Below are positions 55,637-64,000 of a DNA stretch of 64,000 nucleotides, in pieces (position 1 is the stretch's first letter; the number at the start of each line of letters is the position of its first letter). Origin of the DNA: Amphiura filiformis (taxonomy: Eukaryota; Echinodermata; Ophiuroidea; Amphilepidida; Amphiuridae); assembly GCF_039555335.1 (NCBI RefSeq), contig NC_092642.1, positions 12,560,743-12,624,742 on the forward strand, given 5' to 3'. The notes below the pieces were generated by a model. The model did not search any database and had not been told where the DNA came from. It was given only the letters and a program-made list of their open reading frames with translations. A program made the position numbers and the translations under genes.

Positions 55637-57466
55637 AAATAATATATTGGCGTGTTTAATAAAATTAATTATGCTCAACTGTTATTTATTCCAGTACTAG
55701 CTAAGATTTTATCTTTATCATAAATTTATATATGAATGGCTTAGTTGCATGTATGCAAAAGCCCTTACATCTACTTTTTTTTTTTTTTTTAAAAGCAGCG
55801 GTTTTTGGTTGTGCAATTATTATTTGTTTGATTTGATTCATTTTGGTTTTGAATAAAGTGTTGATGAATAGAAACTAAAAGATCAGGTTTGGAACAAATT
55901 TTCAAGCCTCTTATTTATTTTATCATTTCTTTTATATCGCGCCTTTTGTGGATGTAAGGGTTTTTACAACTAAATAAATTGCAACTTTTCTTAAACAACC
56001 TTTGCAATCAAATTCGAGCCCATATTTTGTACTAAAATCTGCACAAAAAGTAACCCAGCTGTTATAAATACGCCTATTGAATAATAACTAATAATTGTTT
56101 TCACAATATTTCAACATAGCGAGAAGGATGATTTATTTACACGCATTTTGATACCCCATTCGTCAAAATGTCGTTCAATATTAACAACACAGTAGTGCTT
56201 TTACAGAAAAATACCCTAATTTAAAAATTGCAGTTTACAGCGATCAATGGTTGTAATGCCAGCACTGTAAACACGCATCTGGTAAACACGCAAAGCCCGC
56301 CATTATCCTCGCGCTTACTTCAAATCAATACAAATAACTGCAACTTTTAAATTGCGGTATTTTTCTTTCAAAACACTGCTGTATTGTCAATATATTGAGC
56401 AAAATTGGACAAATGGGGTATCAAAAATATGCGCGTAAATAAATCATCCTTCTTTTTATGTTGAAATATTGTAATTATTAGTTCTGAAGCTATAGGCGTA
56501 TTTGTAACAGCTGAGTTACTTTTTGTGCAGACTTTACTTTATGTAACTTGAATAATGCTTTCATAATAAAAAAGAAAAATTTAAATATCTCATTTATTTT
56601 TGTAATTATGAATTTTTAATTATAAATTCGACAAAATGACATTTTTGAATATTTCCGAAGCTACAACATTGGTTAATTAAAATGATTTTTTTCAAACATG
56701 GTGACTCAAAAACAGTTCCTCTTGGTTTTAATAGGCAAAGAACATTCAAAGCTACTATTATACATCAAAAATTAAAACAAAATTATTTTATATACATTTT
56801 AAGTTCAGATTTACGGAAATGTCCTAAGATTTCCCAAACGGAAAATATACGATATCTCTGGAAGGGAAGTGTTATGAAGGTCAAATAACCACCGAAATGT
56901 CATTTGTACCCATACTATAATTACAGGCCAATAACTCAATTTCATCCAGAGGTGGATGTAAGGGCTTTTGCAACTAAACTCTTTATATTGAAGATGTGAC
57001 TGATCCTCGGCAAATTCACCGTGAACTTTTCAGCCATAAACCCGCTTAGTGAAGATTAAACCGAAATATGCAGTACTAAACCATTATAGTGATCGATTGT
57101 CCAATGCAAATTTCTTACCACGTGATAATATTAATCCAATGAGCGATCGAATTGTCCGCTACGGTCGACTAATCCAATCGATAATGATGCTATTGACATG
57201 TACGGGCGGAGCTCCACTGACTGAGTTTTTGGGTATTTTTCACTGGTTTGCTATCATTTACTTATCAAGGCGGTCCCCCGTTATTATAAGGATAATAATT
57301 TAAAGATTGACATTTAGAGAATAAACCATACTTGATTGATAGAAAGTACTAAATTTGTACCTATTACGGTTTCGTGGCACCCATCTTCCAAATGCGACCA
57401 AGTGAGGGCGGCCCGGTGAAGCCAAATGTGCATTGGATTAACACGGGAGTTTGGATAAGATGTAGA
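55637..57466. other. Intergenic DNA, nothing recognised
   Basis: AATAAA occurs at 55658 and near 55852 and could serve the dioxygenase gene. A fold-back pair around TGATTTATTTACACGC and GCGTAAATAAATCATCCTTC (about 56140-56460) suggests another MITE. Confidence 0.4.
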
Positions 57467-57566
57467 TTTCCTTACTCATACAAATATATGGTCCCCCGTT
57501 ATTAAAGCTTGTACCGTTTCCTTACTCATACAAATATATGGTCCCCCGTTATTAAAGCTTGTACCG
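57467..57566 (+). repeat. Exact tandem duplication, 2 x 50 bp
   Basis: TTTCCTTACTCATACAAATA through AAAGCTTGTACCG is repeated with no mismatch. Confidence 0.88.
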
Positions 57567-57651
57567 GGTTAAAAATTCAGATATTTTGAACAGAATAAGT
57601 CATTGAAACATAGAGCAAGTACTATAAATCATAGTTCTTATACTTTTTGAT

Positions 57652-57911
57652 ATACCGTAGAATTCCGTCTAGAAGCATATATGCCTCTAAACGAGTTTTT
57701 TTTTAAACGAAAGATATGAAAGGCCAATACCATTTCTCAAAAACATTGCAATAGATTGGTCTTACAAATATACATGTTTGTACAGCCGTCTTTATCAGTA
57801 ATATAGTTGTTCAAACTCCAAATAACGTTTTTGTTAAGAGTGTCTGCCTCTTGTCTCTTGTGTCAAAAAACCTCGTTTAGAGGCATGCTTGTAGACGGAA
57901 TTTTACGGTAT
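57652..57911. mobile_element. MITE related to 45541-45748
   Basis: Ends ATACCGTA(G)AATTCCGTCTA and TAGACGGAATTTTACGGTAT are inverted. The arms then carry CTCTAAACGAG / CTCGTTTAGAG. The same ATACCGTA start and TCTA-AAGCAT order as the 45.5-kb element indicate one family. Confidence 0.78.
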
Positions 57912-58090
57912 GACGCTAACTAGTTCATCTCCTATATCTACAACACAGCGCTACCAGTACGGGTCAATTGCTTATTGTGAGTGCCTCTGTGTTGTGTGAA
58001 CACATGTAGTTAACAATAACTGCATGATGAGCTGTATTGACTTGTTAATAAGCACCTTTATGGTGTCTCTACCGGATGTCAATTCGTACC

Positions 58091-58207
58091 GAAATTCCTT
58101 CCCAGAATACCATATGCGTATTACATAACAAAGGAGATGGGTTAACCTCTGAACTGTATCTATTGTTATGGAATATGCCTATTACCTTGTGGGAAGGAAT
58201 TTAGGTA
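58091..58207. repeat. Small fold-back repeat
   Basis: ACCGAAATTCCTTCCCAGAA and TGGGAAGGAATTTAGGT are inverted about 80 bp apart. Confidence 0.5.
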
Positions 58208-58632
58208 AAAATCAACACCCTAAAAGTCCGTCATGATGCAGTCATGTCTACAGTAGAATTCATCTCGACCTTTGCAGGACTTAAACCCCATTAAAAGCTA
58301 TTAAACCAAGATAACACTCATTGAAACAGCTCAACTGATTAAATCGGATCTTCTCTGGCTGTGCACAAGTGTCTGTTTTCATGTGCGATATCGCAATAAA
58401 GCTGGTATTATAGCTTCAGTTGGGTAACCGATTATAAAGGAAACGAAAGGACACAATGGCATGTGTACCTTTGTTCACGAAATGAGACAATGGCCTGCTT
58501 TTGTAAACCAACATTCTTGAAAATGAGCAACATAATGATTTTTGACTTAACACGGTTTGGAAATAATTTCTTCATATTTTTGGTGTTATCTGTCGTTTAC
58601 ATATCCTTCCTAAAACACAAAAGTGCGACCTC

Positions 58633-58755
58633 TCCAAACACCTAAATTAGCTAAAATTTTGGACATGTTACAAAACTATATTGTCTAGAATTTTAGAAGA
58701 GTACTTTTAATATTGGCCGGTTATTTTTCACACAGCGACGTTAACTAGGCAATGT
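58633..58755 (+). repeat. Direct repeat flanking the fold-back array, left
   Basis: TCCAAACACCTAAATTAGC through CAGCGACGTTAACTAG is about 90% alike to 60347-60468, in the same orientation. Confidence 0.85.
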
Positions 58756-58809
58756 ACTATTACCTATAACATTAACTAAAACACCAAAGTACGAATATTT
58801 CCAGGGACT

Positions 58810-60330
58810 GCTCTATAATCCGAAGGTTCTATAATCCGAAGGTTCTTTAGTCCGAAGGTTCGCTAGTCCGAACACGTGTTCATAGCATTCGTTAGTCCGA
58901 ATTTTAAAAGAGGTTCTCTAGTCCGAAAAAAATTGAAAAGAGGTTCTTTATTCCGACGGTTCTTTATTTCGAAGGTTCTATAGTCCGAATTTTAAAAACG
59001 GTTCTCTAGTCCGAATATGAAAGTAGTCTCTATAGTCCGAATTTAAAAAGGGGTTCTATAGTCCGAATATAAAAATAGGCTCTATAGTCCGAATTTTAAA
59101 AAGGGTTCTATAGTCCGAATATAGAAATAGGCTCTATAATAAGAAAAAAAAAAAGGGTTCTCTAGTCCGAAATTGTAAAACGGTTCTATAGTCCGAAACG
59201 GATACCGTGTTCTTTAGTCCGAATCAGTAAAAAGGTTCTATAGTCCGAATTTTTAAAACATTAACATATACTGCGCCCTCTAGCTAGATAATACTAAAGC
59301 AGAGTCTATGGCAAACGGGATGACGCTACTGCTATTAAAAGGGCCCACACCACCAAATCACGATGTAATGACGATATAATGTACTGATTCCGGTAAAAAC
59401 AAAAATCTTTTTAGAGATATTTTGGCCTTTCTGTGGAAAAAAGAGATTCATGTTATAGCTTAAATAAATATTTGAGACCAAAAAGTTGCATAACACAATT
59501 TTTGAATAAAGTAGGCCCTCGGATTGAAAAATGGGCATAAACGGGTTTTCAGGGTAGAGAACGGGTCGAAAATGATGATCGTTTAATCACAAGACTACCC
59601 GTACATTGAAACATTTTACACCCCGGGCACCCCCCCCCAATCTCAAGATAAAACCATACTTTAACTATTCTGTAAACTAATTTGTTTAAATAACTAAAAT
59701 TTGTTTAAATGAAACAGCCGCAGCATTTACATGGCGGGATGGCGCTATGAAAATTTGAACTCTACAATGCCCGAATACATCGTAGAGTATTACTAGTAAA
59801 TATTATTATAATGGAATGAAAAACGTATAAAAATGAAGAAAATATCACCAGAATAAAGGTGAACGGCAATGTATGCTACGAAAAATATCCAGAGAAACCA
59901 ACCATGTTTAACTTCAGCGGATTTGTATTTAACAAGTGATGATTTGACACTGAAACAAATGATAAAAATAAAATTCGGACAAAAGAACCCGTTTACCAAT
60001 TCGGACTAAAGAACACGGTATCCGTTTCTGACTATAGAACCGTTTTGCAATTTCGGACTAGAGAACCTTTTTTCAAATTCGGATTAGAGAACCTATTTCT
60101 ATATTCGGACTAGAGAACCTTTTTTTAAGTTCGGACTATAGAGCCTATTTTCATATTCGGACTAGAGAACTGTTTTTAAAATTCGGATTAAAGAACCTCT
60201 TTTAATATTCGGATTAGGGAACCTTTTTTTAAAATTCGGACTATAGAACCTTCGAAATAAAGAACCGTCGGAATAAAGAACCTTCGTAATAAAGAACCGT
60301 CGGATTAAAGAACCGTCGGACTATAGAGCT
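58810..60330. mobile_element. Large fold-back element with minisatellite arms
   Basis: Left arm 58810-59250 has about 18 repeats of GGTTCTATAGTCCGAA plus an A/T-rich filler at 24-27 bp spacing. Right arm 59968-60330 has about 16 copies of the reverse. The outer ends match as inverted repeats (GCTCTATA[A/G]TCCGA). The 0.7-kb centre has no ORF of note. The architecture resembles fold-back elements of Drosophila and the TU elements of sea urchin (from memory). No transposase is present. Confidence 0.8.
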
Positions 60331-60346
60331 TCCACCATATTTCCAA

Positions 60347-60468
60347 ACATCTAAATTAGCTAAAAATTTAGGACATGTTAAAAAACTATATTTTCTAGAA
60401 CTTTAGAAGAGTACTTTTAATATTGGCCGCTTATTTTTCACACAGCGACGTTAACTAGTCATATCCCC
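60347..60468 (+). repeat. Direct repeat flanking the fold-back array, right
   Basis: Partner of 58633-58755. Confidence 0.85.
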
Positions 60469-60469
60469 A

Positions 60470-62319
60470 TACTTTTAACGTAGGGCTATTTGTAGAGGTC
60501 ACGCGTCAATGGGAAAGAGCACTGTGTATTGTGTATAGGAAAACGTACAGTAACTGCAGTATGTATTGAATCGTAAGTGTATTCATTAAAATGACATCTA
60601 AACGCACCAACTATAAGTTTAAAAACAACCCTTTCGCGTTCACTCTGTGAAAAGTACCCTTAATTCGCGTATTTCTGGTCACGCATGTGTACACTCTGAA
60701 ACTTGAGTGCCCTCGGGATGAATTGGGTTTTTTGACATGTTTGATGTAATACAGGGTGTCCCATACAAAATTACCGAGTGAATAAGATTGAGCGTAAGTC
60801 GAGAAGTAGACATCAGAATCAACTGTAGTGTATAGCCTATTTTATTTTGCATCATGTACGAAAATTTGATTTGGTTGACTGGTTGCGAAGAGATTAACGA
60901 ATGCGCGAATCAATGCAGTTCATTCCAAGTTTGATCACAGGCGCTTTTTTCATACTCGCTCACCGCTTCCTATAGTTTGTGTATCTCAATAAATTTAGTC
61001 CACATTATCTATTTTATAATCCGACGGTTTTATGTTATTCATTCAGGGAAGAGGGCTGCACATGTAAATCAATGATAGCTGATGTTAAATGCGTCTAATG
61101 CACTCCCTCTTCGTGGCTCGTGGACAAGACCCATCAACATCAGCGCGCATGTATTATTTTGTCTAATTTTCTCCCAACAAGTAATGCGCGCCCATTAACC
61201 TATAAGTATGCAATATTGTTTGCAAAGAAAACAGTATTTACCATGATAAATCATTCACATGCAAATGTATTTAATTTTACAGCAAAATGTGAAATATCTA
61301 TTTTTCTTTTAATCTGTTTTAAGTGGGAAAAGAGAATCATATAATACCTGTATCATGATAGAACAGTAAAAACAGTAAAAACTATGTTATTGTTGTATAA
61401 TTGATGCGTTCTTTTGATTTCACGAAGGAACTCTTGATAAACTTGATGCTATCATTGATTTACATGTACAGTCCTCTTGATTTTCCCTAGTAAAAGTGGC
61501 ACAATTGTGATTTTACCCTTTCGTTGTTAACTAAACATACCTCGAGATAAAAACAAGCAAATTGAACAGAACAAACGGTATTTGTGAGCTAAGACTACGC
61601 CCTTGACGTTGATGTAAGCATCATGTCACAACGGTATTTTCTAATTGCCATAGAGGGCGCTTTTCACTTGCACAATTTTTTTGAGACATGCTGTATATGT
61701 ATAATATATTGTGCAAATAAGGTAATAAACTGATATGTTATTATAATAGTTCAGACTTCAAATTAATACACTCTAATTGTAACTTTAGTAGAGCTCTGTA
61801 ACTTTATATCTTAAAGATGGCGGCTTGCCTAGTAACAACAATCTTTGACGTATCATCATGTGAGGGCGGCATTTACCTTATTACTTATTATCAGCCCGGG
61901 TTAGGCCTGATTACGCAACAACGCCTTTAAAAACCACGCAAGTTGTTTTAAAGGAAGGTTTTATTTCAAACTCTAATTGCTAGAATTGTACATCAAACAC
62001 ACCTAAATAATGCAATTTGCAGGCAACAGCTTGATCAGCGCCAATATTGCAACATTGAAACTAACAACCAACTATACAAGTACTGAGCATGCGCAAATCG
62101 TAAAAACGTGTAGAATAGGAAAAGAATGGTATCTCATATCATATCACGTAAAATGGTATGCTTAGCCTGAGTCGCTCGGCCTATCTCGAACAAAATCGCC
62201 ATGCGTAGCTGATGAAAAACGAGAGGATTCGCCGTACTATCACGGCAATTTTAGAGATGATGACGCTGTGTGGGTATTAGCGCAGCCCTACGTATTGGTT
62301 ACTTACACATCTCTCCGCT
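60470..62319. other. Upstream region of the second dioxygenase gene
   Basis: Holds islands of similarity to 28355-29061. No additional exon seen. TACAGGGTGTCCCATAC (60752) resembles a transposon end. The promoter is expected just before 62320, but no TATA-type element can be fixed. Confidence 0.45.
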
Positions 62320-62621
62320 ATGACTATGATTAGGCCAAGTGTCATGCAAAACGTTTCTTCAAAAATATTGAGATTTTGGCCTCGTGTGCCAATTCTTGGA
62401 CGAAAATGCTTCTTGAATCTTTCCATGCCGAGATCTACTCATATTTCTGCTTCACTTTACCGTCCAAAGAAATCCTATATACAACCCAGTCTATCCAAGA
62501 TATCACAGCAAAGGGACGACACAGTTGATTATGATATCAAATTAACTGACGATAGCTTGGAAATGAGAGTTGATACTGAACGAATGGAATTCAACTACAT
62601 CTGGCTGCGAGATCATTGCAG
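62320..62621 (+). CDS. Second BBOX1-like dioxygenase, first coding exon (gene continues beyond window)
   Basis: From ATG at 62320 the exon runs 302 nt to donor GTAAGC (phase 2). It encodes MTMIRPSVMQNVSSKILRF, RKCFLNLSMPRSTHISASLY, SKISQQRDDTVDYDIKL and FNYIWLRDHC. The first about 65 residues are basic and free of acidic residues, like a mitochondrial targeting peptide; vertebrate BBOX1 is cytosolic while TMLHE is mitochondrial. From DYDIK on it matches the exon at 41.95 kb. The intron that follows is also homologous. The catalytic exons would lie beyond 64000. Confidence 0.82.
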
Positions 62622-62827
62622 GTAAGCTCTCATATGATTAAATCATATTTTCTCGGCAAGTATGATATTATGTTTCCTCTTTAATATATATTTAGTTTTA
62701 ACCGGAGGTATTGAAACAATGGCCAAGTTCGAATGCTGTATGGCCTTTATTTAGTGGCGTTGCCCCTACTGTAGAACGATGACCGCCCTGATATTCCTTT
62801 TTTGTACTTACTACACACATATAACCG

Positions 62828-63463
62828 AATTCAATCTGATTTGGAACTCATTATACTTGGTGACTTGCCTTATTTTTTGTCCAAAATGAAACATGTGTTG
62901 CAAATGTTTGATTGTAAACAAGTTATTGATTCCCCAACTAGAGTGTGTAAAACAAGATCTTCTATTCTGGACCATGTCATCTGTAATAACCTTGACAATA
63001 TCACCCAGTCAGGTACAGTCGGCGCAGGCCTCAGTGATCATCAGTGATCATCAGTTTATTATCTATTGCACTAGAAAGAACAAGAAATTGACGTTTTATA
63101 AACACAATGTAAAAATGTGGTGAATGTGCGTTCTCTTAAGAATTAGAGTAAAGATGATCTGCTGGCTGCACTGACGGATACTGATTGGTCACATGTTTAT
63201 TGCAGTGATATATATTCTGCTTGGTATGTATTTAAAATGAACTTGTTGAGTGTCATTGACAAAATAGCTCCTGTCAACGAGGTTCGCATAAAAAAATTAA
63301 AGCAAACCATGGATGAATAATGACATCTTGGATAATTTCCGTACAAGAGATAAACTTTTACACAATTTTAAACATGATAACAATCCTGCGGTTGTAAAAT
63401 ATAATATCATTTAGCTCAATAACAGTAAACCAGCAGTATACTTTTATCGCGATGCAGCTAGGT
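62828..63463 (+). pseudogene. Non-LTR retrotransposon endonuclease fragment
   Basis: The + strand reads SDLELIILGDLPYFLSK, QVIDSPTRVCKTRSSILDHV and GLSDHQ, the GDxN...LDHV...SDH order of apurinic-type LINE endonucleases. A 10-bp duplication (ATCATCAGTG) shifts the frame at SDHQ. It interrupts sequence that is continuous in the homologous intron of the first gene near 42285-42420. Confidence 0.72.
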
Positions 63464-64000
63464 ACAAAAATTACAATTCAATTATATGGATTGAAATTTT
63501 AAATTTTACAGAGATTGTAATTTTATGAAAATGTAGTAGGCCCCTGTGTGGATTGTGTGAAACTTTTCACAGTTTTTAACATTTTTTGCATTCTGGTTAA
63601 CATTTTTTAATCATTGACTTGGCATTAGTGAACCAGGTGTGTAATTTCATGAAGTTCATAGCTCACTCAAGACGATCACCTTTCTTACGAATGTGATACA
63701 CTTAGTAAATCGTCTTGAGTGATAATAAAAGGGATCATCTTGAGTGAGGGCGGCAGATACGCAACGTCTTATAGCCTCCAGAATGGTCGACTGCATATCC
63801 ATCGGATAACGCTTTTTCAATGGGAAATGAACTTTGCTGCTTGGATGATGTCACGATGAGGTTAGCATTTATTCCGTATTAAAAAGCATGTTCCGACGGA
63901 TCTGCACTCGACCGGCCTCTATAAGACGCCGTATTTGCTCACTTTGTAACACCGCAAGCATTGAAAATGAGTATCATTTTATTATGTCATGTCCGTTTTT
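63464..64000. other. Intron of the second dioxygenase gene
   Basis: 63466-63650 matches the intron of the first gene (single unit of the repeat found at 42511). The rest shows a short inverted pair (CTCAAGACGATCACC near 63666 and the reverse near 63710) and no exon. Confidence 0.5.

Overview
This window is genomic DNA from a metazoan, most likely a marine invertebrate deuterostome. The genes are split into short exons with canonical GT/AG borders and long AT-rich introns. The transposable elements (Penelope-like, RTE-like and CR1/Jockey-like LINEs, many fold-back MITEs) fit an invertebrate. A frequent TAGGCCTA-type word and fold-back elements with tandemly repeated arms (as described for sea urchin TU elements) hint at an ambulacrarian. 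That placement is inference and weak. No prokaryotic operons, CRISPR arrays, rRNA genes or intact tRNA genes were seen.

Region 1 (about 0.8-18.1 kb, + strand) is a homologue of POT1, the shelterin subunit that binds the single-stranded telomeric overhang. Twelve coding exons from 4735 to 18074 join in one open frame of 754 codons plus stop; the initiator-methionine exon was not identified. Just upstream lies a second copy of the first four exons (854-3662), so the first OB fold exists twice in tandem. The upstream copy ends in its own stop codon after a low-complexity tail. Exon 3 is identical in both copies over 141 bp although its neighbours have diverged. Exon 6 is followed by two decayed tandem copies of itself. 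In place of the resolvase-like insertion of the third OB fold there is a basic, Ser/Thr-rich segment.

Region 2 (about 18-41 kb) has no confident host gene. It holds LINE remnants (23.0-26.0 kb), one of them an RTE-like copy with a 12-bp target duplication nested in a TIR element; several fold-back MITEs, two with TTAA at both ends; a CTAGTCCGAA fold-back array (36.4-37.0 kb); tandem duplications; and a detached copy of a dioxygenase first exon at 29.06 kb.

Region 3 (about 42-55.2 kb, + strand) is a gene of the gamma-butyrobetaine/trimethyllysine dioxygenase family (BBOX1-like, carnitine synthesis). Six exons are in phase and include the HxD...H iron site and a CxCxxC...H zinc site. One of its introns holds a Penelope-like retroelement with inverted terminal copies, itself carrying a MITE, and a TIR element with a further nested insertion.

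Region 4 (about 55.2-64 kb) starts with the 3' fragment of a second Penelope-like family, then small MITEs, a large fold-back element with inverted minisatellite arms (58.8-60.3 kb), and at 62.32 kb the first exon of a second BBOX1-like gene that runs off the window. Its first exon is continuous where the first locus is split by 12.7 kb.

The most unusual signals are: the tandem POT1 OB-fold duplication with an identical exon; a hammerhead-ribozyme-like fold at Penelope termini with paired substitutions in several stems; the fold-back arrays sharing the word AGTCCGAA; and the split versus unsplit first exon of the paired dioxygenase genes.
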